DNA of 64,000 nt from Turnera subulata (Eukaryota; Streptophyta; Magnoliopsida; Malpighiales; Passifloraceae). The stretch spans positions 33,273-97,272 of the forward strand of contig JAKUCV010004738.1 of the NCBI GenBank assembly GCA_028386065.3. The letters are read 5' to 3'. Under the pieces are notes generated by a model. It ran no database searches and had not been told where the DNA came from. It was given only the letters and a program-made list of their open reading frames with translations. Positions within the stretch are counted from its first letter, which is position 1. The number at the start of each line of letters is the position of its first letter. The translations under genes and the position numbers were made by a program. Shown piece after piece: positions 53,080 to 63,795 of this stretch.

Positions 53080-54910
53080 GTTACCAACTGTGGGAAGAAC
53101 TAATTCTCTTCCAAAATCCACGACCGAGCTACCCATTACCCCCTCTCTAGCCCAAGCCACCTCAAAAACTTCTACCACTAAAACCACCGGTCAATCTAAA
53201 CCCCCTCCATCAACTCCTTCTATAAAACCTCCAAACACCCTACCTAAGCCTCCAAAGAAGAGAAAACAATCCTCTCCAAGAATGTCTTCCCCACCTTAAA
53301 ATCCACCTGCACAAATTTCTGATCATGAAGTAGCCAAAATACTTGAAAATATTGCTGCTGCAGCCGACCAATTCATGACCCAATACCGCATCCCTCCATA
53401 CATTACTGGCTCTGATGAGCAAAACAGACTGCTTGTCATGAAACGTAAAGCCATAATTGACCATTTTATCAAGGAACTAGAGATAGAAAAACAAAATGAA
53501 AACACCGAAACACCACAAAACCAACCTCCTCCTTCTGCCTCAAATTTCTTCGAGGTTCCCATGGATCCCACTCCTGAGGATCAACCTGAAAATCCTAAGA
53601 ACTCCTCTGAGAAAACTGTGTCTGATGATAGGATCCCCTTGGCTCAAGAATATCGTTCCAAGAGAGCCAAAACCACTTCTGTTCCTCAAAAGAAGCCTCC
53701 CTCCAGACCGAAGAAGCTTTTGACATCTGCGATGCCAAGACGGAATCTTCACGATAGTACCCAAGCACAACGATTGAGAGCTCCTGACTAGAAGGGAAAA
53801 GAAAACATGGTTCTTGATGTCCCTGAGTTGGATAATGAGGATGATGATGATGATGATCACCAGATGCCCGATGTCACACTTAAGGATGCATGAGGAGAGA
53901 CACCACTCTTTGAGGACAATACAGTAGAGAAAATGCATGCTAAACCCGAAGAGGAAGAAGATGTTGAAGACACAATTCATCACATCAGCAAAACTGGGAA
54001 GTTGTCAAGGTCTCGAAAAAGGGCAAAACAGGTCATTGAGGATGTCAAGGATGCTACAGGGATTGTGGGTTGCAATTTCAAATTTCTCAAGTACTTTACT
54101 GTTCATTTGGATGACTTGAGTGGATCTGGAATAGAGGAACTCCTGGAATGACAACAACTCACTACATTAGCCACACTTTAGGTACCAGCTTATGAAATCC
54201 TTGTTCAAGACTTCCATTCGAACATGATACCTAAGTATGATGATAGTGTAAACACTGTTGGTATTCAAGGTTCGATTTGTGGCAAGTCTGTCTTTGTGGA
54301 TGCCAAACTCATTAGGAAGCTGCTAAATTTGAGGAAAGGGTCTGTTAGGTACTATAACACTACATCGGGTAATCCAGTTCACATCCCTAACACACCAAGC
54401 GTTTTAGATCAGAGAAAGAAACTCTTTGGTAAATCCACTAAGAAGGGTGAGTATTAGGACTTATCGGCTGAGCATAGAATTCTTCTTTACTTCATTACTC
54501 AAGTCCTAACTCCACGCAATGGCTATCAAACCCTACTCAAGACTTATGATATGTGGCTTCTGGGATGTTTGTTCACAAATAGTTTAGTGGATTACAGCTT
54601 CACCATCTTCCATCATCTCCTGCTCAATTTTTCTCAACCTTATGGAAACCTCATCACCTTGATTGCTCAACGTTTTGATGTAATTCCCACTAATTTGCAT
54701 CATTCTGTTCTTGGCGAGTCCATTTGCACCACTACAGTCACTAAGATGAAGATCAAGAAGAATAGGTATCGAGTCTTCTATGTCAACCAGCCTAGCAATT
54801 CTAAGGATGCTCGCATTGAGGCTCTTACTAAAGAGATGAAGGATGTAAAGGAAGAGTTACTTGTACTTAAGGGTATGATGAACAAGCTTATGCAGATGGG
54901 TAAAGCATAG
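53080..54910 (+). pseudogene. SIRE 1 env-like frame
   Basis: Broken frames follow one another. The first part is Pro/Ser/Thr/Lys-rich (53090-53299, 53375-53791; TPSIKPPNTLPKPPKKRKQS). An acidic part holds a poly-Asp stretch near 53840. The middle has GSICGKSVFVDAKLIRKLLN and YNTTSGNPVHIPNTPSVLDQ, then YDMWLLGCLFTNSLVDYSFT. The C-terminal end looks like a coiled coil (ARIEALTKEMKDVKEELLVL). This fits the env-like or plant-transposon-protein domain found downstream of pol in SIRE elements. Its function is unknown in the family. Stops near 53299, 53791, 54151 and 54457. Confidence 0.75.
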
Positions 54911-55379
54911 TTCAATTTGTTGATTGCTAAGCATGGAGAGACCACTGATGATGATGAGTTCTCTGATTTCTCATCGGACCAGAAATCTGCTAGTGTCTGA
55001 CTTATACTTATGGCCATCCAAATCTGATGCTCACTTAGGATCATGCATGCTTTTACCTTTTGTTTTCTGTTTTTAGCACTCTGCTGTTAGTTTCGGCATC
55101 TTCGATGCCAATCTGTCTATATGTTGCTGTTTGGTTCTTACTTTTGATATTTGTTATTGTTGTTGTTGTTATTAGTTTGGGCATCTTCGATGCCAATGTG
55201 TCTACCCTAGTTGTGCTTTTTGTGATGCCAAAAGGGGGAGAGATCGAAATCTTTTGAAAGCTGAACAATTGGAAAAATATTTTACCGAGGGGGAGCATAT
55301 GTTGAGGGGGAGCTTAAAACACATTACATTCACGTCTCCATATTCAATTAAGGTTTGTCATCATCAAAAAGGGGGAGAA
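54911..55379 (+). other. SIRE 1 3' untranslated region with repeated PPTs and hairpins
   Basis: Two copies of the hairpin GGCATCTTCGATGCC lie near 55095 and 55180. Four purine tracts follow: AAAAGGGGGAGAGA (near 55228), GAGGGGGAGC (near 55287 and 55304) and AAAAAGGGGGAGAA directly before the LTR. Only the last abuts the LTR. Confidence 0.8.
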
Positions 55380-56570
55380 TGTGAATCGGATGATGATTAA
55401 CAATATGTTTATTGCTAATTAATCATGTTTATTACCATAATGCTTGCACAAATATGTCACATTGATCATGTTCTTATTATATGCCTTCAAGTGCAATTAA
55501 TTATAGTTCTATTATATTATGTGTTAAATAAGCTAACTAGGTTTTGATTATGACAAACCTATATGTAGCATCTTTTGTGTCTAACCATGAATTACAGCTC
55601 ACAAGAATGCCCAACTCGTGATCAAATCCTTGGAAGAAGAAGTGAGCGGGATTGGAGTTGGTGTTCGTGGACATGTGATGTCACTTTCACCAAAAGACAT
55701 CCATGCAACTTAGCTTTGTTCAATCACTATGGGTATTGGTCAAGCAACCTAGTGTCCTACTATTTCTAGAGTCTGAATCAATGATAAAAGCTACCTTAAA
55801 CGGATCAAATGTCAGTTGGATTCAAAATTCAAGGTCCAACCTAGGACTATGCTAAACAATGACATCAATGACAAAAAGCTGTTGAATGGTGTGTCTCGTG
55901 CCAGAACGTGAAAGGGACAACAGGGAAGATGAATGTTGGCACTCTGGCATCTCGTAAGACAAACCAGTTGGATGGAAAGGGACTTGCAACGACTCAAAAT
56001 TTCAATTGACACCATCCATCTTGCAGCTGTAAAAAAGAGTGTTGATTCAAGGAGAAACTTAGAACTGCCATACTGAGATTCTAAGTTACTGCAAAAGCTT
56101 GTAGTTCTCAAGAGAAGCAAAAAGAGAGATAGAAGCTTTTTCCTTGTTCACATATTTAGTTAAGCAATCTTTTGGAAAAGCAAAGTACTTGTACTTAGTG
56201 ATAGCTTCTGTGTTCTATTCTGAATGATTGTATAAAGTAAAAGCTTGGGTGAGCTTTGTGGTGAGTGTTTAGGTTTGAGTTGAGCCTAAGAGAAAAACTT
56301 GTATTAAGGGGTTTTTGGTTGAACCGTTGAAATGCCATCTTAGTGAGAGTTAGAAATCTCAAGGGGGAATCCTTGAGTAGTGGATGTAGTCTTGAGTGGT
56401 GAAACACTGTAAATCGTGTGTCCAATTATCTCTAACCCTTCCTCCTTGTGTGTTAATTAGTTTGTTCGTTAATGTTCTTTAACACAAATTCCAAACACAT
56501 AAACACTTTGGCATCAGAGACACTAAATCGGGTTTAATTCGAAAATGCTAATTCATCCCCACCTCTTCAC

Positions 56571-56571
<1 letters not shown>
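55380..56571 (+). mobile_element. 3' LTR of SIRE-like element 1
   Basis: Starts TGTGAATCGGATGATG straight after a PPT. It matches the 5' LTR to within a few bases of its end, then meets a long C-run at 56572. Confidence 0.85.
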
Positions 56572-56609
<38 letters not shown>

Positions 56610-56610
56610 N
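56572..56610. other. C38 run and one N: probable sequence gap
   Basis: 38 consecutive C and then the only N in the window. This is more likely a base-calling or assembly break than biology; bases may be missing here. Confidence 0.85.
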
Positions 56611-57060
56611 ATTTTTTTGTTCGGGTTTGGGAGATTTGGTTTGATGTGGGACCGGATGGTGACGTGCAATTAACAAAATGACATATGAGCATTTTCTAAG
56701 TGAAATTGGGAGTGAAATGATAAAAGTCCCCGAGATCCAACACAGGGATATATTATGTGCATTTTGCAGCAAAGGGATGATTAAAAAATCCTAAACGACA
56801 AACACATGGATGAAAAATATGAATAGTCTATTTTCAAAGCTCATATTCATTTTTATGTTCATGCTTTCTTTTCCATTATTTTCTCAAATATAGATTTTTT
56901 ATTCTTACTTTCAAATTGATGTTAATTATTTTTCTAATTATATAGACTTGTATATTATTATTCATAGTTTACTAACTTTTTTGATATATTATAAGCAACA
57001 CTGATGTCAGTCCGCACAAAACAAATATAAATAAAATAATAAAATAAGCATAGCATATAA
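56611..57060. other. Unassigned AT-rich DNA
   Basis: No gene or repeat was recognised between the gap and the Helitron start. Confidence 0.5.
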
Positions 57061-57647
57061 TCTATACTATATTTTAAAAAGTACCAAAACAGAAAACAGA
57101 AAAAAATATTGGTGCGAACGATTGTTACTTGGCATATAATCTATATTATACTAAAAAAGAAGCGTGAAAAAAAGGTGCCCTCAAAATTATATCAAGTTGT
57201 CGAAAAACAAAAATTGGTGCCAATTGGTTCATTTGTTGTTGCTAATGTGTTGCTAGTAAGGAGAATTTGCCTAGAGAAAAAAATATTAGTAAGGAGGAAT
57301 TGCAAAGCAACAATGTAATAGTGATGGAGATAGATTTGAATCAAAACAAAAAGAGAAGAGAACGATCGGACTATTGAACTAAATAAATTTTAATAACAGT
57401 TAGATTGTGAAATCTTTAAATTTGAAAACTAATGTTGCTGGTGTGGTTGTGTCTTGATAGTGTTTGTCGTTGGGGGATTAGAGAAAGGAAGTCCTGTGGG
57501 TATGTAATCTAAGTCGTAGTTAGTTTTACGATTTTTAAAAATTAAAGAAAAAATAAAAGAAGAGGAATTGCCGACCAAAATATTATTGGTGCTAGTAAGG
57601 AGGAATTGCCGGCAAAACAAATATTGGCGGTGATTGCTAAAGATACC

Positions 57648-57701
<54 letters not shown>

Positions 57702-58330
57702 TTATATATATAGGAGAGACAATTCGAGAGATTAAAGAGAAGACACCTGGCAATTTAAGAGCATATAAATAAGACATGTGGTCATATTAAATACCAGTTT
57801 CTTTTTGCATTAATAATCATTTTAATTATTATTTTATAATTAACTTCATTTTTTAAAAACAAAAATGATGATAAGATGCTAAGAACATCTTCTTTGTATT
57901 ATTATTTTCTAAATTATTTTTTTTAAAATATTGATAAGATAATAAGATTAGCTTTAAAATATTTTATATTTTCTCTGGACAATCAACCTTCACCATTTTT
58001 TCATAATTATTTCTCTAAAAAACTACCTTTAGTTTGTAAGTTTTCCTACTACACAAGTGTAAAAATCAGGGGTGTATTTTTTAATTTATATTGATTGTAT
58101 TTTTCTATACATTTTCATCATTATATTCTTTTATGTAATTAATTAAATTATGTTTTAAATTTTTGCTGGAAAAAAATATCAATGTCTTATGCTATTTTTA
58201 ATATAGTAAGTTTTACTACATTTTAATTTATTATTTTAAAATAAATACTATTATATAATACAAAATATTATAATTATGATCTAACCAAACCCAAATTCCA
58301 GGCCTGTGTATTGCACTGGATGTGAACTAG
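57061..58330 (+). mobile_element. Non-autonomous Helitron (probable)
   Basis: Starts TCTATACTATATTTTAAAAAG after an A, and ends in CTAG before a T, as Helitrons do. A degraded hairpin (CCAG ... CTGG with GTG/CAC inside, 58298-58320) lies about 7 bases before CTAG. A second start-like TCTATATTATACTAAAAAAG lies at 57140, after a repeated GCATATAATCTATA, so a nested or duplicated 5' end is likely. No RepHel frame is present. Confidence 0.6.
57651..57700. repeat. (TA)n microsatellite
   Basis: A near-perfect TA run of about 40-45 bases inside the Helitron. Confidence 0.9.
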
Positions 58331-58619
58331 TATATTATATATATTAGGACTTCCAATTGGAGTAGTAATCCAATAAATTCTAGAATTCTTCAACTGTTTA
58401 TAGTGAGGAGGTTGATGCTAGAGGTATGTATTATAATAGGACCTTCAATTGGAGTGATAATCCAATGAATTCTAAAATTATTAATTGTTTATGCGGTTGA
58501 TATTTTTTATTGATTATTAAACTACTAATTAAAATATAATAATAAAAAATAGAAGGATATTTTTATCTTTCAATTTCAGTACTTTTTTTTTGAATTCGTG
58601 CTTTTATATATAGTATAGA
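58331..58619 (-). mobile_element. Possible second Helitron end, minus strand
   Basis: On the minus strand 58619 begins TCTATACTATATATAAAAGC, a Helitron-like start following an A. The 3' end is unclear. Two related blocks of about 85 bp (AATTGGAGTAGTAATCCAAT and a near copy) lie within. Confidence 0.35.
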
Positions 58620-58800
58620 TATAGATATAGATATATAGATTTTTTTTGGGATTTTGGAGCGAGATTTCTCCTCCAAAAGAAGTTAAAAAGAAGTTAAAAT
58701 TAACGGCTTGACTAACAGAAAAGTAGAATAGGACTGGTTAGTATTGACAAAAAATTAGGGTTAATTATCTCTTAATGCTAAACTAAGATTAACCATGTTG
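58620..58800. other. ATAGAT microsatellite and unassigned DNA
   Basis: ATAGAT repeats near 58615-58640, then no recognised feature. Confidence 0.5.
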
Positions 58801-58949
58801 ATTATCTAGTTTTGATGACTAACAAATTACAAGTGTGTTGTTAGCTTTGCTTGTGTTGATCTTCGCTTATAGGAAAAAAATATGGTTTTTATCGATACCA
58901 TATCTTGAATACACAACATATGGTTTTTACCGATACCATATTAAAAGAT

Positions 58950-59043
58950 GGACCGATCTGGTTTTTCAAAAACCAAGGGAAAGAAGGTTATGGTGGCGTG
59001 GGATGATTCAGACTCCTCAACCGATTCTGATATCGAGGAGGAG
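58950..59043 (+). pseudogene. SIRE 2 gag fragment left of the MITE
   Basis: KKVMVAWDDSDSSTDSDIEE fits the acidic end of SIRE gag (compare SIRE 1 near 46685). It is interrupted by the MITE; AGGAGGAG at 59036-59043 is the left target repeat. Confidence 0.75.
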
Positions 59044-59753
59044 TAGAGGTGGCAAAATGGGTTGGGTACCCAATGGGTTACCCATTTAACCCATGGATAA
59101 ATGGGTAATGGGTATAAATGGGTCAGTACAATTTTATCTGGGTCTAATTAGATAATTTATCCATTTAACCCATAAAATAGTGGGTTTATATGGGTTGGGT
59201 AATGGATATCCATGAACTCATATATTAGTAATCTAATTCAATTATCCACATGGGCCCAGATGGCCCAACCCATTTGGGCCTAACTGGGCCTATTGGGCCC
59301 ATCCCCGCCCAATCAATATGGGCCCGATTTTGCTCGGGTGGGCCTATTTGGGCCCGTCCCGGCCCGCGCCCATATGGGCCTAGTTGGGCCAGAAGTGGGC
59401 CTAGTTGGGCCCAACATAGTCCAAACCATACAGACCTAGTTGGGCTCATATGGGCCAATCTAAACCAGACCGAACACATCTCGTTCGCGCCTAGTTAGGC
59501 TCGTATTGGCTATGCCGGGTTAATAACTAGGTCAGATTAATATTCATAAAGTTAAAAAATTTATGATACAAATTTTAAAAATATATATTAAATCTTAATA
59601 TTATATGAGTAAATAGGTACACCCACATTAAATGGGTTTAAATAGGTTTGGGTATCCATTTAAATTTTTTAATGGGTCACAAATGGATAAATGGGTATGA
59701 CCCATTATGACCCAACCCATGAGTACCCATGGACACCCATTTTGCCACCCCTA
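59044..59753. mobile_element. hAT-type MITE, 710 bp, with dense TGGGCC motifs
   Basis: Terminal inverted repeats read TAGAGGTGGCAAAATGGG (left) and TAGGGGTGGCAAAATGGG (right, reverse strand). A perfect 8-bp target repeat AGGAGGAG flanks it (59036-59043 and 59754-59761). No transposase. Subterminal parts are made of ATGGGTAA and AACCCAT units. The centre holds at least twelve TGGGCC motifs in about 215 bp. Confidence 0.93.
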
Positions 59754-59761
59754 AGGAGGAG

Positions 59762-60700
59762 GCAAATCTATGCTTCATGGTCCAAGAAGAATCTGAGGTA
59801 ACAGATTCTAATAACCTTAACTTAGAAGAATTGCTTGATGTTTTTTTATGAATTGCATACCAAATACAAGCAAGTAGTTAAGAAAAATAAGGAGTATAAG
59901 AAGAAGATTGATTTGCTTGAATTTGATGAGGAAGCCTATAAAAACGAAAAAGAGAAACTTATGCTAGCTAATGTTGATTCTATGAAAGTAAGTGAGGATT
60001 TAAAAGCTGAAAAGTTTGTTCTAAAGAATGCTTATGATGAACTTGAAAAGGAATATGCTTGTAAGAATGATATGTGTAAAGTTCTTGAAAATGAGAAAAA
60101 TGTTCTTGAGAAGCATGTCACTGATCTAAAATCTTTTCTAGAGAAATTCACTAGTAGTACAAACAATTTGAATATGTTGTTTGGACAGCAAAGAAATCCT
60201 ATCCAAAAAGAAGGTTTAGGTGCTACACATTTGGTTGCTGAAAACCCAAATCATACTATGCAATTTGTGAGGGCAGAATCTAGTGTGCCATACAAACCTA
60301 ATACCTCACACCTGAGTAATGATAGGGCACACAAGTATGTGAACAACTATGCTTTAGGGTCGAGTATGTCAAATCTGGTCGCAAGAAAACCAAATAGAAA
60401 GAATATGTCATACAGACCAAATCTGGTTTTTAACAAACCAAATCGTAGAGTGCAGTCACATGGATTTAGAAGGAAAACTTTCGAACATTTTTCTAGGAAA
60501 TATATGCATACACATTATCATGCACCACATGTTACTTGCTATTATTGTGGTAGAATGGTCATGGTATCAAGTCTTGCTGGACTAAGAAGAAAAATGAAAA
60601 AGTAAGATATGTGTGGGTTCCAAAATGAACCAAATCTAACCCCAAAGGACCCAAATTAGTTTGGATACCTAAAACCTAGTTGTTTTCTGCAGGTGACAGG
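59762..60700 (+). pseudogene. SIRE 2 gag C-terminal region
   Basis: 256 codons are open (59835-60605): a long heptad-rich coiled coil (FYELHTKYKQVVKKNKEYKK, later VLENEKNVLEKHVTDLKSFL), then a basic part and a knuckle start, VTCYYCGR, near 60530. A frame change follows inside the knuckle. The role is particle assembly and RNA binding. Confidence 0.85.
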
Positions 60701-61272
60701 GGATGAATGGTTCTTAGACAGTGAATGCTCTAGGCATATGACAAGAGAAGTATCCATGTTTTCATCCCTAACCATGAAAGACCGAGGAAAAGTAACTTTT
60801 GGGACAAGTCCAAAAGATAAATCTCGGTTTTGGTCACATTGACTCTACCCCATCTATTGAACATGTTTTACTAGTTGACAATCTCAAATACAATCTGCTT
60901 AGCGTGATTCAACTTTGTGATAAAGGATTTAAAGTCACTTTTGAAGCTTCTAAATGCTTAGTTAGTTTGGTAGATGAAGATGTGGTATTTACTGGTACCA
61001 GAAAAGGGAATGTCTATTATATATGCTTTGATAATGCTACTAACTCTGAGGTTAAGTGTTTAAGTGCAAGAACAGAAACACCAACCTTGTGGCACAGAAG
61101 GCTGGGGCATGCCAACTTGGACCTTATTTCCAGATTATCAAGCAAGATGTTGGTGAAAGGTTTACCCCCACTCAAATATGAAAAAGAAGCTACATGTCGT
61201 GCATGTCAGTTTGTAAACAGGTTAAAAGTTCCTTTAAACCCAAGCATGCTATCTCTACCTCTAGACCACTAG
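60701..61272 (+). pseudogene. SIRE 2 protease and pre-integrase
   Basis: The protease motif near 60715 reads WFLDSECSRHMT; in SIRE elements it is DSGCSRHM, so the active-site Gly has become Glu. From 60799 NLKYNLLSVIQLCDKGFKVT and LWHRRLGHANLDLISRLSSK lead to CRACQFVN. A frame change ends the stretch near 61250. Confidence 0.87.
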
Positions 61273-62280
61273 AATTGTTGCAAATGGATTTGTTTGGACC
61301 TATGAGAACAATGAGTATAGGCGGTAAAAGATATGTTTTTGTCATAGTTGATGATTACTGAAGATATACATGGGTTATATTTCTTGCTCATAAGGATCGT
61401 GCATGTGATGAGTTTAGTACTCTTGTTAGACGATTACAAAATTTTAAAAATAAGAAGTGATCATGGAGGAGAATTCGATAATCTTGCCTTCAATCATTTC
61501 TGTGAGCAAAGTGGCATAGTACACACTTTTTCAATTCCCAGAACACCTCAACAAAACGGAGTTGTTGAAAGGAAGAATCGAACCTTGCAAGAAATGGCTA
61601 GAACTATGTTAAATGAGCATAAGTTACCATCATATTTCTGGGCAGAGGGTATGAACACAGCGTGCTACATTTTAAATAAGAGTCTCAATGCGTCTTATAA
61701 TTGAAAAGACAGCCTATGAGATTTGGTATGAGAAGAAACCAAATATTTCTTACTTTCGGGTCTTTGGGTCTAAATGTTATATTCTTAATACAAAGGATAA
61801 CCTTTAAGTTTGAGGCAAAATCTGTAGATGGAATTTTCCTTCGCTATTCTACAACCAGTAAAGCTTATCGTGCCTACAATAAGATAAATATGGTTGTTGA
61901 AGAAACCATACATGTTGTATTTGATGAAACTGACCCGTGTGGTCTAAGTGTTGAAGAAGATTCAGATGTTACTTATGATGCTCAGCCACAGGTTATTAAC
62001 ATTGATATCCCATCTTATGAAAAGGATGATGAACTACCTGTATTAGTTCCACATGATGCATCACAACAACAACATGACAATTTGCTAGATCTGGTTGCAG
62101 AAAAAACCAAATGTCACTATACAAGCTTCAACTTCACAACGCACTCCTCAAAACATCAGAGCACCTAGAGGACTCTCAACTAATGCTATTCTTGGTGATA
62201 TCACCAGAGGTGTAACCACAAGGTCATCCATGTGGAATATAAACACACACCTTGCATTCTTGTGACAAATTGAGCCCAAG
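61273..62280 (+). pseudogene. SIRE 2 integrase
   Basis: LQMDLFGPMRTMSIGGKRYV is followed by a TGA near 61359. Then IRSDHGGEFDNLAFNHFCEQ and QQNGVVERKNRTLQEMARTM keep the D and E positions. A deletion around 61430 relative to SIRE 1 removes part of the core, and a shift lies near 61704. The integrase C-terminal linker follows (61701-62168). Confidence 0.87.
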
Positions 62281-63031
62281 AACGTATATGATGCCATCCA
62301 AGATGAATGTTGGGTCAATGCAATGCAAGAGGAACTGAATCAGTTCAAAAGAAATGATGTGTGGGAGATGGTACCCAGACCTCCTGAACACCCATTCATT
62401 GGAACAAAATGAGTTTTTAGAAACAAACTTGATGAATCCGGTATTGTGGTAAGAAATAAAGCAAGGTTAGTTTCTCAAGGTTATAATCAAGAAGAAGGTA
62501 TTGATTATGAAGAGACTTTTGCTCCTGTTGATAGGTTAGAATTTATTCGCATGCTACTTGCCTTTGCTTCATTTAGATCATTTAAATTATATCAAATGGA
62601 TGCTAAGAGTGCTTTCTTAAATGGCTTTATTTTGGAAGAAGTCTATGTTGAACAACCACCAGGTTTTGAATGTTATTAACATCTAGATTATATTTACAAA
62701 CTTAAAAAGACATTATATGGACTAAAACAAGCTCCTAGGGCATGGTATGATAGACTAAGCTCTTATCTTGTGTCTAAGGTTTTAGGAGAGGCAAAGTTGA
62801 TTCTACCTTGTTTGTTAAAACATGCAAAGATGATGTGATCATTGTGCAAATATATGTTGATGATATTCTATTTGGTGCTACTAATGATCTTCTCTGTAAG
62901 GACTTTGAGAAACTTATGCACTGTGAGTTTGAGATGAGTATGATGGGTGAACTCACATACTTTCTAGGATTTCAAGTTAAACAACTTGAAGGTGGCATCT
63001 TCATAAATCAAGCAAAATATATTCGGGAGTT
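62281..63031 (+). pseudogene. SIRE 2 reverse transcriptase
   Basis: KARLVSQGYNQEEGIDYEET and KLYQMDAKSAFLNGFILEEV come first. TGAs/TAAs stand near 62410 and 62677, and a base is lost near 62780. The catalytic box is intact (IYVDDILFGATND, near 62850). FLGFQVKQLEGGIFINQAKY ends the open part. Confidence 0.9.
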
Positions 63032-63795
63032 GTGAAGAGATCTGGTATGGCAGAAACCAAATCTAGTCCTACGCCTATGAGTACATCGACTAAACTTGAC
63101 AAGGATGAGAATGGTAAGGATGTTGATATCAAGTTGTATCGAGACATGATAGGTAGTCTTCTGTATCTTACTGCTACCAGACCTGACATCATGTTTAGTG
63201 TGTGTCTATGTGCTCGATTTCAATCTTGTCCTAAAGATTCTCATCTGAAAGCCATAAAGTGCATTTTTAAGTACTTGAAAGGTATACCATCTTTAGGATT
63301 ATGGTATCCCAAAGTTGATGCTTTTACTCTGACAAGCTATTCAGATGCAGATTTTGCAGGATGTACCTTAGACAGGAAAAGCACAAGTGGAACATGTCAA
63401 TTGCTTGGACAATCTCTTGTGTCTTGGTCAAGCAAGAAGCAAAATTCGGTTGCTACATCTACCACAGAAGCCGAATATGTCGCGGCTGGAGCATGTTGTG
63501 CTCAAGTTCTATGGATAAAGCAAACTCTATCTGATTATGGATAACCTTTAACTGTGTGCCTATTTATTGTGATAGTTCCAGTGCAATCAATTTGACCAAA
63601 AATCCTGTGCAACATTCTCGGACCAAGCATATTGAAGTTTGACACCACTTTATTCGAGATCATGTGTTGAAGAAAGATGTGACCATTGAGTTTGTCAAGA
63701 CTGAAAATCAACTTGCTGATATTTTCACAAAACGAGTCAAAGAGGAGCAATTTACAAAAATCAGACTTGAGCTGGGCATGTGCAATCTACCTTAA
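63032..63795 (+). pseudogene. SIRE 2 RNase H
   Basis: MIGSLLYLTATRPDIMFSVC, DADFAGCTLDRKSTSGTCQL and ATSTTEAEYVAAGACCAQVL are open to 63544; a frame change then breaks it before the C-terminal KHIE, DHVLKKDVTIEFVKT and QLADIFTK blocks. A TGA replaces an Arg codon near 63642. Confidence 0.9.

Larger units (their letters stand above)
44532..56571 (+). mobile_element. SIRE/Maximus-like Ty1/copia element 1
   Basis: Order: LTR (44532 to about 45744), PBS, gag, protease, integrase, RT, RNase H, a long 3' part with an env-like frame (53080-54910), several polypurine tracts, LTR (55380-56571). The extra frame after pol and the repeated AAAGGGGGAGA tracts are hallmarks of SIRE-type elements. Without the 1.8-kb solo LTR it is about 10.2 kb. 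Decayed throughout. The right flank is hidden by a poly-C run, so a target repeat cannot be checked. Confidence 0.9.

Noticed and set aside
53540..53983. 147-codon minus-strand frame
   Set aside because: Antisense of the env-like region; its Ile-rich part mirrors the poly-Asp coding stretch.
58835..59089. 84-codon plus-strand frame as a host peptide
   Set aside because: It crosses the left edge of the MITE and reads SIRE gag in the wrong frame.
59225..59498. Frames of 84 and 82 codons on both strands
   Set aside because: Translations of the GGGCC repeats in the MITE.
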